A stretch of DNA of 64,000 bases from assembly GCF_019249295.1 (NCBI RefSeq), contig NZ_JAESDH010000001.1:124001-188000 (forward strand). The letters run 5' to 3'. The stretch comes from Alteromonas antoniana (lineage in GTDB: Bacteria > Pseudomonadota > Gammaproteobacteria > Enterobacterales > Alteromonadaceae). The notes under the pieces were generated by a model that saw only the letters and a list, made by a program, of their open reading frames with translations, was not told the origin of the DNA and made no database searches. How positions within the stretch are numbered: the first letter of the stretch is position 1; the number at the start of each line of letters is the position of its first letter. A program made the translations under genes and the position numbers. Below are positions 52,886 through 61,853 of the stretch, one piece after another.

Positions 52886-53483
52886 AGGTTTTTCTTTCCT
52901 TCTCAAAGTGTCCGTAGTGTGCAGATAAGCCGGTGTATGGTTCTCTGAATCAGGGTGCTGATAGTAGCAATGGCAGGTAGACACTTCAATGCAAATGATA
53001 TTAATTCTTATTTGCATTTATTGAAAGGAGTGTTAAGTTTTTTGGGAGATGCTTTTTACACAGAGAGATTGATAGTCATTTTTCGCTTGCTTTACGCTGA
53101 TTGCGGTAGGGTTTTACCGTGAAACAGTTTGACAGATGAAGCAGCCATAAACCGTCGAACATGCCTGTTATCAAAGCTATGCTATTAGGGCCTCTGAAAC
53201 GACTACCTGTCAGCAGATAGTCGTTGCGGCGGCATTTTTTATCAAAAAGGCAACTACCTTGCTGAAGCCGCGTAGGTCGACGAGCTACTTCTAAGGCATC
53301 CATCATTCTGTGTTTTCGACTTTACATACCTAATCACATGCCCCTCCTGTAGCGATATTTTTAAGGCCCGGTGGGTAGTATTGCGATGCAGGCTTCAATT
53401 TTTGAGTCAGACATCTCTTGCTGCAACAATTGATACAATATAACATAACGTAAAATTTCACAGACTCTCTATTCTTAAATACT
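52886..53483. other. Divergent region of two TonB receptors
   Basis: This 598-base gap contains the Fur box at 52994-53012. A minus-strand ORF at 53076-53306 (76 codons) has no recognisable family or good ribosome-binding site and was not called. The part next to the second receptor (53310-53483) shows no clear operator. Confidence 0.55.
52994..53012. promoter_or_regulatory. Fur box of the siderophore receptor
   Basis: AATGATATTAATTCTTATT matches 16 of 19 positions of the palindromic Fur site in front of the heme operon. It lies within a longer palindrome (52990-53016) with TGCAAAT and ATTTGCA at its ends, 105 bases or more before the GTG start. Confidence 0.85.
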
Positions 53484-55586
53484 ATGCAAAAGCCATTTTT
53501 ACTTTCACTTATCGCTATATCAGTGAGCGCGACAGCACAGACTTCTGTAAGCCCGCAGCAGGATCTTGAACATGTAGAGGTGGTGTCACATCGCCAGCCC
53601 TACCGTGGAAACGTTCCCCTCATTGATACCCCACAGGCTATCGACAGAATAAATGCTGACACACTGGAAAATGAGGGGATCACGCAGTTTATTGATGCCC
53701 TGGCGTTATCCCCAGCCATTGTTCAGCAAAATAATTCCGGCGGGATGTTCGACAGCTTCGCAATTCGCGGCTTTTCCGGCGACGAAAACAACCCTACCGG
53801 CTATTTAATTAACGGCTTTAATGTTCGGGGGTACAGCGGCAACCGGGGCACGGTAAATATTCAGACTATCGAAGTCATGAAGGGCCCAGGCTCAGCGTTA
53901 TACAGACAGGGCGAACCTGGCGGCACCATCAATGTCATTACCAAAAAGCCGCAATTTGATGAACAAGGCTACGTGCAGGCAACTGTTGGTAACTTCAGCA
54001 AAAAACAGGTTGAGTTTGATTACACCAATGGCCTTACAGATACCACCGCTTATCGTATCAACGGTTCCTACGAGGACTCGGATACTTACCGGGATCATGT
54101 ATTTTATAAAAACCTGACTTTGAACCCCTCATTTGTCTGGAATATATCGAATTCCACGAAGTTAAGTTATGAGGCGGAAATCCTCGATCAGGAAAAGCCC
54201 CTTGATCGCGGCGTCTATGTCTTAAATGACGACTTCGACGCGACCGAACCTGACACCTTTTATGGGGATATTCGCGACGGCGCTCATAAAGTAAAAGTGC
54301 TTGGCCATCAGTTGGTAGTAAATCACGCCCTAAACAGAGACTGGCATTTGCTTGCCGGTTTAGCATATCGCGATTCATCCTTCGAAGGGCAATCTTCCGA
54401 TACCGAACTGTCTGCAGGCAGGCAGCTTCTCTTTTCGGATCCCTCAATACTGTCGCGGCAGCGACGTGAGCGTGACTACCAGGCCGAAGACGTGTCCGTG
54501 CGTTTTGAAGTAAGTGGCGATGTTGAGCTGGCAGGTGTTGTAAACAATTTGCTGATAGGGCTGGACTTCTATCAGTATGATCTGGATACCGACTATCGCA
54601 GGTGGAGAACCGACTGGGACTCAGGAGACACCACGTATAGCATCAATCCCAATAATCCGGACTACACTATTTTTCGTCCTGAGGTGTCACCCACTACACT
54701 GACCTCAGAAAAGCAAAAAGGCTTAGGCTTTTATGCTCAGAATATGATTGAGCTAACCGCCAGCACGTCACTTCTGCTTGGGGTCCGGATGGATAAGTTC
54801 GAGCAGGATATTTTAAACAGGCTTAATGATGCGACACAGAGCCAGGACCAAACGGTATATACTCCCCGTGCTGGCCTTGTCTACGAGGTAAACGACAGTT
54901 TCAATCTATACACCAGCTATGCCGAGGGCTTCAGACCTAACCCAGGCCTCGACTCAGAACGAAACGCGTTCGCCCCTGAAGAAACCACGTCGTTTGAAAT
55001 AGGTGCGAAATGGGAAAACCTGGCAGAGCGGTTTTCCGGCAGCCTTGCTGTCTTCGATGCTGAAAAAACCAACATGCTTACGGCGGCACCAAACACTGGC
55101 TTTTCTGCCACCCTTGGAAAAGTAGAAAGTCAGGGAGTTGAATTTCAGCTGACCACTGAACTAACGGCAAGTACCAGCGTAGATATTGCCTATGCCTACA
55201 CGGACGCTAAAACCGCCAACGAAGTGAATAACCTCGACTGGGGCGTACCGATTCCAAAAGGTTCGCGACTGATTAATGTGGCTGAGCATGCCGGGCATAT
55301 TTCACTGAATCACTATACTCAATTCATGGACAAAAATACGTACTTAGGTGCGACAGTACTCTACGTAGGCGACCGACTGGGAGAGACCACAGACGCAGAC
55401 TATCTGCTGCCGTCATACACCCTGGTTAATCTGTCAGCCTCTATCGACCTGACTGAACAATTCACCCTGAAATTCGATGTGAACAACGCGCTCGATGAGG
55501 AGTATTTCATTCACTCATACCACAAGCTATGGACCATGCCTGGCTCGCCAAGAAACTATTCCGCCAGTGTCAAATATCAGTTTTAA
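53484..55586 (+). CDS. TonB-dependent siderophore receptor (FhuA/FoxA type)
   Basis: A 700-residue outer-membrane receptor of the ferric-siderophore (hydroxamate-like) branch. It has a short signal peptide (LLSLIAISVSATAQ), a plug with SFAIRGFSGDE and the RGPG-like KGPGSALYRQGEPGGTINVITKKP, and a barrel ending in NYSASVKYQF. The siderophore-receptor region DKFEQDILNRLND...YTPRAGLVYEVNDSFNLYTSYAEGFRPNPG is typical. No Shine-Dalgarno sequence and no clear Fur box precede the ATG. The ligand is not visible. The 40-base gap to the ManD gene (convergent) holds no evident terminator. Confidence 0.9.
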   Translation: MQKPFLLSLIAISVSATAQTSVSPQQDLEHVEVVSHRQPYRGNVPLIDTPQAIDRINADTLENEGITQFIDALALSPAIVQQNNSGGMFDSFAIRGFSGDENNPTGYLINGFNVRGYSGNRGTVNIQTIEVMKGPGSALYRQGEPGGTINVITKKPQFDEQGYVQATVGNFSKKQVEFDYTNGLTDTTAYRINGSYEDSDTYRDHVFYKNLTLNPSFVWNISNSTKLSYEAEILDQEKPLDRGVYVLNDDFDATEPDTFYGDIRDGAHKVKVLGHQLVVNHALNRDWHLLAGLAYRDSSFEGQSSDTELSAGRQLLFSDPSILSRQRRERDYQAEDVSVRFEVSGDVELAGVVNNLLIGLDFYQYDLDTDYRRWRTDWDSGDTTYSINPNNPDYTIFRPEVSPTTLTSEKQKGLGFYAQNMIELTASTSLLLGVRMDKFEQDILNRLNDATQSQDQTVYTPRAGLVYEVNDSFNLYTSYAEGFRPNPGLDSERNAFAPEETTSFEIGAKWENLAERFSGSLAVFDAEKTNMLTAAPNTGFSATLGKVESQGVEFQLTTELTASTSVDIAYAYTDAKTANEVNNLDWGVPIPKGSRLINVAEHAGHISLNHYTQFMDKNTYLGATVLYVGDRLGETTDADYLLPSYTLVNLSASIDLTEQFTLKFDVNNALDEEYFIHSYHKLWTMPGSPRNYSASVKYQF

Positions 55587-55625
55587 TTAAGCCTCTTAAA
55601 ACAACGAAAATTATCTGGTCGTTTT

Positions 55626-56834
55626 CTACCAGTTCCAGAGCGTGCCGTCCTCAAGCCGGTTGACCGGCAAGGCGGCGCGTTTATACGGATATTTTGCTGC
55701 CAGCTTTTCATCAATATCAACACCATGCCCAGGCTTCTCACCCGGAGTAAAGAAGCCTTTTTCAAATTGGTAATCGAAGGTAAATACCGACTCCATTAGT
55801 TCAGAGTGTGGCATATGCTCCTGAATACCGAAATTTGGCACCCAATAGTCAAAATGCAAAGCCGCGCCCATACAAACCGGTGACAAGTCCGTGGCACCAT
55901 GAAACCCCGTGCGAACGTTATATAAGCTGGCAAAATCCGCGATACGACGAACCTGGGTAATACCACCGGCATGCGCGATGGTTGAACGTATATAGTCAAT
56001 GTACTGATTCTGGATGAGCTCCCGACAATCATGAATGGAGTTAAACACTTCACCCACCGCCAGCGGCGTGGTGGTATGCTCACGTATCAGTCTGAAACTC
56101 TCCTGGTTCTCTGCGGGCACACAATCTTCCAGCCAGAACAATCGATACGGCTCCAGATCTTTCCCCAACCGGGCTGCTTCAATAGGCGTAAGACGGTGAT
56201 GAACATCGTGAAGCAGATGAACCTCAAATCCATACTGGCTGCGTACGGCATCAAATAACTCTGGGATAAAATTGAGATATCGCTCAGTAGACCAGACACT
56301 TTCAGAAGGCAGCGCTGAGTCGGCCGGCTCGTATTTACTGCCGTCTTTCGGCACACCGTAGGTACTGGCAACGCCAGGGATCCCGGACTGGATACGCACA
56401 GCCTGATACCCTGCATCCATGGCTTCTCCCACTGCATCAAGGGTGGAGTCTATGCACTTACCGTTGGCATGGGTGTAACTCATAATACGGTCGCGACTGC
56501 GACCTCCAAGCAACTGATAAAGTGGCAAGCCGGCAATTTTTCCCTTGATATCCCAGAGTGCGACATCCACCGCTGCAAGCGCGGTCATCCCAATAGGTCC
56601 CCGTCGCCAGTAGGCTCCACGATAGAAAAATTGCCAGATATCTTCTATGCGTTGCGGATCTTTGCCGATAAGTGCAGGTGTAATGTAATCTTCAAGGTAA
56701 CTGACAACCGCCTTTTCACGGCCATTAAGCGTTGCGTCACCGATACCGTAAACACCTTCGTCAGTCACAATTTTAAGCGTTACGAAGTTACGCCCCGGAG
56801 AGCACACAATCACTTTTGCATCGATAATTTTCAT
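55626..56834 (-). CDS. manD: D-mannonate dehydratase, enolase superfamily
   Basis: A 402-residue enolase-superfamily enzyme that dehydrates D-mannonate to 2-keto-3-deoxy-D-gluconate in glucuronate breakdown. The length and the active-site numbers equal those described for Novosphingobium ManD: metal ligands D210, E236 (in WLEDCVP) and E262 (in AVGEVFN), with Y159 and H212 as acid/base residues. Some ManD-like proteins (RspA group) are slow and may act on other acid sugars. Here the operon partners (TRAP importer and alpha-glucuronidase) fit a true mannonate route, although uxaC and uxuB are not in the window. It is the last gene of the operon, 18 bases after the TRAP permease. Confidence 0.92.
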   Translation of the reverse strand: MKIIDAKVIVCSPGRNFVTLKIVTDEGVYGIGDATLNGREKAVVSYLEDYITPALIGKDPQRIEDIWQFFYRGAYWRRGPIGMTALAAVDVALWDIKGKIAGLPLYQLLGGRSRDRIMSYTHANGKCIDSTLDAVGEAMDAGYQAVRIQSGIPGVASTYGVPKDGSKYEPADSALPSESVWSTERYLNFIPELFDAVRSQYGFEVHLLHDVHHRLTPIEAARLGKDLEPYRLFWLEDCVPAENQESFRLIREHTTTPLAVGEVFNSIHDCRELIQNQYIDYIRSTIAHAGGITQVRRIADFASLYNVRTGFHGATDLSPVCMGAALHFDYWVPNFGIQEHMPHSELMESVFTFDYQFEKGFFTPGEKPGHGVDIDEKLAAKYPYKRAALPVNRLEDGTLWNW

Positions 56835-56852
56835 GATGGATTTCCCCGTTAA

Positions 56853-58130
56853 TCAGTAAATCAGTTCAGGTAAAAAGAGTACAACAGATGGAAATACCGC
56901 CATTAAACCAATAAGCCCGAGTACGGCTGCATAAAATGGCCAGGCGGCTTTCACATACTCATCGGTGGGACAGTTCATAATATTACACACAGAATACATC
57001 GCGATGCCTACCGGTGGTGTGGTACCGCCAAATGTCACAACAATCATCATAAGCACACCAAAATGCACCGGGTCGATGCCAACAGACTGGACAACAGGTA
57101 CCAGAATTGGCGTGAGTAACAACACGATAACGGTGCCTTCCATCAGCATACCGATAAAGAGTAAAAGCAGCAGGCAAAGCGTCAATACCAAAAGCGGCTG
57201 GCTGGTTAAATCGCTGACTGCCTGCGCCAGTGACACCGGCAATTGCTGATAGGCCACGACGTAGCCAACCACACCGGCACTTAAAATAATCAGCATGATC
57301 ATGCCGATATCATCAATGCTGCTTTTTAAAGAATTAAATAAGCTGGATACCGTTAATTCCCTGTAACACCAGAATCCAATTATCGCGGCATAAACCACCG
57401 CAAACGCGCCGGCCTCAGACGGGGTAAATATTCCAAACCGAATTGTGACAATCAGAATAACCGGAAACAACAGTGCCCATTTACAGTCATTCATAGACAC
57501 CAGGACCTGCTTCAGGTTTGGCCGCTTTTGATCTTCAGATTGTCCGGGATAATGTTTTTTCACCTGAAAAAAGACGGTTAGCATAAGTGTCAGCGTCAGC
57601 AGAATGCCGGGAACGATTCCGGCAATAAACAGCTTTCCAATCGATACATTGCCAACAAAGCCGTAAAGTATCAGACCAATACTGGGCGGAATACAGGCCG
57701 TAATAAGCGCACTGATTGTAATGATGGCGGCACTGAACCCTTTTCCCAGCCCGGAGTCCTGCATCGGGGTGCCAAGGATACGTGCCTGCATGGCGGCATC
57801 TGCAATGGCAGAACCAGATACACCTCCCATCAATGCACTCAGTATGATGGTCACGTGTGCCAGACCACCTGCTATCCAGGCCACCAGCAAATTCGAAAAA
57901 GCAATTAACCGCTGCGTGATCCCTGAATGGTTCATGATATGGCCTGCCAGAATAAAAAAGGGCACCGCCAGTAACGGGAAGCTTTGACTACTTGCGACTA
58001 ATCGCTGCACTGCAACAGCCATCGGCAGGCTGTCTGCGACAAGAAAGTAGCTTAGCCCTGCAATTAGCAGACAAAATGCCAGCGGCAAACCGATAACAAG
58101 CAAAAAGAGAAAAAGGAGCAGCATTATCAT
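56853..58130 (-). CDS. TRAP transporter large permease (DctM type)
   Basis: A 425-residue inner-membrane protein with about twelve helices, the ion-coupled translocating subunit of a TRAP system. Conserved parts include PFFILAGHIMNHSGIT, GGVSGSAIADAAM and TACIPPSIGLILYGFVGNVSIGKLFIAG, and the FGGTTPPVGIAMY near the C-terminus. Its start overlaps the small permease by four bases. With the substrate-binding protein encoded two genes upstream it should import a sugar acid, most likely glucuronate, given the neighbours. Confidence 0.94.
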   Translation of the reverse strand: MIMLLLFLFLLVIGLPLAFCLLIAGLSYFLVADSLPMAVAVQRLVASSQSFPLLAVPFFILAGHIMNHSGITQRLIAFSNLLVAWIAGGLAHVTIILSALMGGVSGSAIADAAMQARILGTPMQDSGLGKGFSAAIITISALITACIPPSIGLILYGFVGNVSIGKLFIAGIVPGILLTLTLMLTVFFQVKKHYPGQSEDQKRPNLKQVLVSMNDCKWALLFPVILIVTIRFGIFTPSEAGAFAVVYAAIIGFWCYRELTVSSLFNSLKSSIDDIGMIMLIILSAGVVGYVVAYQQLPVSLAQAVSDLTSQPLLVLTLCLLLLLFIGMLMEGTVIVLLLTPILVPVVQSVGIDPVHFGVLMMIVVTFGGTTPPVGIAMYSVCNIMNCPTDEYVKAAWPFYAAVLGLIGLMAVFPSVVLFLPELIY

Positions 58131-58594
58131 AATCCTGTCTCCGTAGGTTCACGGTGATGCCGCCCAATAAGGCGTGCACATAGCGTGATGATCATCAAGG
58201 CGGCACCTACCGGTACAGAAAGCGTTACCCATTGATAACCGATTTCGGTGCTACCCAGCGTGCGCTGCGGGTTTGCCAGAAACAGTTCGATGCCAAACCA
58301 GAATAAAACACAAAGAACGGCAATCATCACGACATCTAACACTGTGAACAGAACTTCCCGATACACCGGCGTCAGGCGTCGGGTGACTATATCTACGCAG
58401 GCATGCTGACCGTGGTGAAAGGTCTGGTTCGCAGCCAGCATTGCCAGCCAGGCAAAAAGCAGCTGGGCGACATCGACAGACCAGATGATCGGATAGCCAA
58501 CAGAGCGCATAATCGCAGCGCTAAAAACCAGAAATACGATGGCGACCAGCAGTAACACACAGATCCACCGTTCTATACGATTAATCATGTGCAT
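58127..58594 (-). CDS. TRAP transporter small permease (DctQ type)
   Basis: The 155-residue protein has four predicted helices and the DctQ family pattern IERWICVLLLVAIVFLVFSAAIMRSVG, then VDVAQLLFAWLAMLAANQTFHHGQHACVDIV and the tail GYQWVTLSVPVGAALMI. Its start overlaps the end of the binding-protein gene by 14 bases and its end overlaps the large permease by four, showing tight coupling of the three TRAP genes. Confidence 0.92.
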   Translation of the reverse strand: MHMINRIERWICVLLLVAIVFLVFSAAIMRSVGYPIIWSVDVAQLLFAWLAMLAANQTFHHGQHACVDIVTRRLTPVYREVLFTVLDVVMIAVLCVLFWFGIELFLANPQRTLGSTEIGYQWVTLSVPVGAALMIITLCARLIGRHHREPTETGL

Positions 58595-59618
58595 CGCCGG
58601 TCTCCTTCAATAGTGCCTGAATATCCTGGAACAGCGCGGAGTAACCCAGATTTTCATACACCACTTCAGTGGCTTTGCGAAACGGTTCGGTGTCGGGTTC
58701 ACTAATCACTACCCCACGTGCTTTAAGCGCCTTCTCAATATCCGCCTCTGCAGCATGCACCTTTTGTGACGCGTACCGACCTGCCTCAATCGCGGCGTTC
58801 GTCACCATCTGTTGCTGCTGCAGCGTAAGTGACTGAAACCAGCGCTCGCTGCCCACCAGGCCAGAGATAAGTTGGATATGACCGGTTTTGGTTACATGCG
58901 AAATGACTTCATATAATCGTGCGCCCCACATGCCAGTGTATTGAGCCTCTGCGGCGTCAATTACCTGCTGCTGCAACCCGCTGTAGACTTCTGCCCAGGC
59001 CAGAGGGGTGGGCGTAGCGCCCATTGCATCAATAGTTTGGATCCAAACCGGTGCACCGATGGTGCGCATTCTTATACCCTGCATGTCTGAGGGGGTAACC
59101 ACCGGAGTTTGCGTCAACAAATGACGCGCTCCCTGCCACCAGTTGAACGAGAAAATGTGCAGGCCATGTCGCGTTGCCATTTCATCTGCCCAGGAGGCAA
59201 ACAATTCAGTGCGTGTCAGCTGATCTATTTGTTCATAGCTTTGAACCAGGTAGGGAGCTCCAAGGATCCCAAGTTCGTTCTGGTAAACCGCCAGTCTTCC
59301 GCCATCGGCAAGCACAGCAACATTTGCCCCCAACATCGCCTGCTCAAGCATGTCACTGTCGTTCCCGAGTTGGGAGCCTACAAAGATGCGGATACGGATA
59401 TCCCCGTCCGACTTGCTCTCTACGTCACTTTTAAACCTGACTAACCCCTCATACATGGGATCGTTAGTGCTAAGTGAGGTAATAACATTTAACGTTGAGT
59501 CTGCCGCCGCTGGCAATGATTGCAGCGGTAAAAGGGCAATGACACTCAGAGCAAGTCGTCGCAAACCTGCTTTTGAACATGCTCTGAGTGATCTGGCGTT
59601 AAGACGAAATTCGGGCAT
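58581..59618 (-). CDS. TRAP transporter substrate-binding protein (DctP type)
   Basis: A 345-residue periplasmic receptor with an N-terminal signal peptide (hydrophobic LALSVIALLPLQSLPAAADS). The DctP signature is GIRMRTIGAPVWIQTIDAMGATPTPLAWAEVYSGLQQQVIDAAEAQ, recognisable by its conserved Arg (GIRMR), which binds the substrate carboxylate. It should capture a uronic or aldonic acid and hand it to the permease pair. It begins 12 bases after the alpha-glucuronidase stop, which points to glucuronate or methylglucuronate as the ligand (inference). Confidence 0.93.
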   Translation of the reverse strand: MPEFRLNARSLRACSKAGLRRLALSVIALLPLQSLPAAADSTLNVITSLSTNDPMYEGLVRFKSDVESKSDGDIRIRIFVGSQLGNDSDMLEQAMLGANVAVLADGGRLAVYQNELGILGAPYLVQSYEQIDQLTRTELFASWADEMATRHGLHIFSFNWWQGARHLLTQTPVVTPSDMQGIRMRTIGAPVWIQTIDAMGATPTPLAWAEVYSGLQQQVIDAAEAQYTGMWGARLYEVISHVTKTGHIQLISGLVGSERWFQSLTLQQQQMVTNAAIEAGRYASQKVHAAEADIEKALKARGVVISEPDTEPFRKATEVVYENLGYSALFQDIQALLKETGDAHD

Positions 59619-59630
59619 AGGTCAAATACG

Positions 59631-61790
59631 TTATCCCTGGCCAGGGGCATGAGGAAACGACATTTTTTGGTATTCCGCTAACGATTTTTCAGGTTTCGGC
59701 AGTCCGTCAGGGATAGGCATACCGGAGAATTGCTGGAAATACAGTACACAGGCGTTGCGCCACCACAGGGCCTCTTTCACATGAATATCCAAGGCCATCC
59801 GAACCTGATGAAATTGTAACGGATCGATATGCCCTTCCAGCGCGTCCCATTGCTGTTCAAGCGCCTTAACATCCTCTGCCCCCTGATAGTAACGATGCAC
59901 CAGCTCGTTCCAGAGTGTGCGACCTGATGATGCAACCTTATATTCCCAGGGGAGATGGTGAAACCAGAGCAGGTATTTTTCAGGCGTCGTTGCAGGGTCG
60001 GCTAATTGCTCTTTCAGAGGCGAAAAATATTGTTCCACCGCATTCACACCCGATGGTGAACGGTCAAACCCAATACCCTGTTTATCCGCGCGGTGATAGT
60101 AGACAGAATTCCAGTCATCACGCCCTAAAAAATCAACCCACGGCGCCGGTCCAAAGTGGTGCCCTGCCCCCATAATGTGATGCAGACCCAGCGGTGTCAT
60201 GGTATTAACCGTAATCTCATGACTTCGCATCATCATATCTGAGACAGTTGACACTACCTTCGTCTCGTTACTGAGTGTCATACGCACCCAGTCGTTAGCC
60301 ACAGTTTCGGCTGACACCTGGGGATCCCAGGCCATTCTGCCCAGTACATACCAGTTTGACTGTAAAATGATATGCCCTGTCCAGTTCCGATCTGTGCCGA
60401 TATTGGCAACACCGGCCATGCCCGAAATGCTGTTATCGAAAAGACTGCCATCCACGACTTTGGCGACAGTGGACCCCTCTCCTCTTGCAAAGGTGTCAGC
60501 TTTCAATACTTCCTCGTACATTGGCCCCAGATAAACAAAGTGCGTACTGAAACCCAGGTACTCCATAGTCACCTGAAACTCCATCATTAAAGGCGTTTTG
60601 GGCATGGCGCCAAACAATGGACTGAAAGGTTCGCGAGGCTGAAAGTCAATCGGACCGTTCTTAACCTGCACCAGCACATTTTCTTCAAACTGGCCGTCCA
60701 GCGGTTTGAATTCGGAGTACGCCTGTTTAGAGCGTTCTTCATTTTTCTCATTGGCATACACAAAAGCACGCCACATCACAGTACCACCATGAGGTTTTAA
60801 CGCTTGCGCCAGCATGTTAGCGCCCTGTGCGTGAGTTCGCCCAAAATCGCCGGGGCCAGGCTGACCTTCCGAATTAGCTTTCACTAAAAAACCACCGAAG
60901 TCAGGAATTTCCTGATAGATTTCCGCCGCTTTGGCGCTCCACCATTGTTTTACCTCTTCATTTAACGGGTCGGAGGTAGCCAGCCCGCCAACGAGTTGCG
61001 GTGAACTGAATTTGACCGACAGAAACACCTTAATACCGTAAGGACGAAACAAATCAGCCAGCGCTTTTACTTTCTCCAGATAGTGTGGAGTCAGGATCAG
61101 CGGATCCGCGTTGACGTTATTTAACACCGTGCCATTGATACCAATCGACGCATTAGCCCGCGCGTAATCAATGTAACGCTGATAGCGGTATTCGGGAAGT
61201 TTGTGCCAGTCCCAGATTGATTCACCTGCATAGCCACGCTCGACATGACGGTCAAGGTTGTCCCAGTGATTCAGAACACGCAAATCAATATCGGGCTTTG
61301 ATGACACTGCAAGATTATCCAGTGGCTGATGCGTTTGTATCTGACGCAGCAGCCGGTAGGTACCATAAAGCGCACCGACATCGGAATTCGCCAGAACCAC
61401 GATTTGTGATGAATCACCCGATACCAGTTGTTGTACCAGATATCCCTCGTCGCCCACGGCATCCAAATCCAGGTTGTGGGACCTGGCAATGGTTGCCGCT
61501 TTACTCCCGCTGGCAACAACCAGTGCAGCTTCGGACTCGCTCACTTGTTTAGCCTGCGACAGTAATCCACGTAGTGCGTAATTAAGCTCATCGCGGATAA
61601 TTTGCATCGTGTCCGACTCGCCACTGACGTAAAAGTCTGCAACTTGTCGGGTGTAGGCGTGTTGCAGTTTTTCGTTGCTGACAAGATCGTATTTCAGCCA
61701 CAACCGGTAGCCATCTTCGCCTTCTATAATTGAAGACGCAGCACTACCTGCCGTGAACAACAGTAACCCCAGGATCAGGATAGTTTTCAT
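59631..61790 (-). CDS. GH67 alpha-glucuronidase with signal peptide
   Basis: A 719-residue family 67 glycoside hydrolase that removes glucuronic or 4-O-methylglucuronic acid from the non-reducing end of xylo-oligosaccharides. The general acid is the Glu in KANSEGQPGP (near residue 304); the base pair is the Asp in PIDFQPREP (near 380) and the Glu in FQVTMEYLG. The ATG at 61790 follows GAGGG and opens a signal peptide (MKTILILGLLLFTAGSAASS); a longer frame with 17 extra codons is rejected. Many GH67 enzymes are cytoplasmic, so export is notable and fits the TRAP importer for the free acid downstream. Confidence 0.94.
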   Translation of the reverse strand: MKTILILGLLLFTAGSAASSIIEGEDGYRLWLKYDLVSNEKLQHAYTRQVADFYVSGESDTMQIIRDELNYALRGLLSQAKQVSESEAALVVASGSKAATIARSHNLDLDAVGDEGYLVQQLVSGDSSQIVVLANSDVGALYGTYRLLRQIQTHQPLDNLAVSSKPDIDLRVLNHWDNLDRHVERGYAGESIWDWHKLPEYRYQRYIDYARANASIGINGTVLNNVNADPLILTPHYLEKVKALADLFRPYGIKVFLSVKFSSPQLVGGLATSDPLNEEVKQWWSAKAAEIYQEIPDFGGFLVKANSEGQPGPGDFGRTHAQGANMLAQALKPHGGTVMWRAFVYANEKNEERSKQAYSEFKPLDGQFEENVLVQVKNGPIDFQPREPFSPLFGAMPKTPLMMEFQVTMEYLGFSTHFVYLGPMYEEVLKADTFARGEGSTVAKVVDGSLFDNSISGMAGVANIGTDRNWTGHIILQSNWYVLGRMAWDPQVSAETVANDWVRMTLSNETKVVSTVSDMMMRSHEITVNTMTPLGLHHIMGAGHHFGPAPWVDFLGRDDWNSVYYHRADKQGIGFDRSPSGVNAVEQYFSPLKEQLADPATTPEKYLLWFHHLPWEYKVASSGRTLWNELVHRYYQGAEDVKALEQQWDALEGHIDPLQFHQVRMALDIHVKEALWWRNACVLYFQQFSGMPIPDGLPKPEKSLAEYQKMSFPHAPGQG

Positions 61791-61853
61791 TGTTACCCTC
61801 TTACTCAGACAGCTCCGTAACACAGTTACAGAGCTGTACATTGAGAATAGTAA

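Noticed and set aside
53076-53306. Minus-strand frame of 76 codons between the two TonB receptors
   Set aside because: No known family and no ribosome-binding site; it could be a remnant but cannot be supported.
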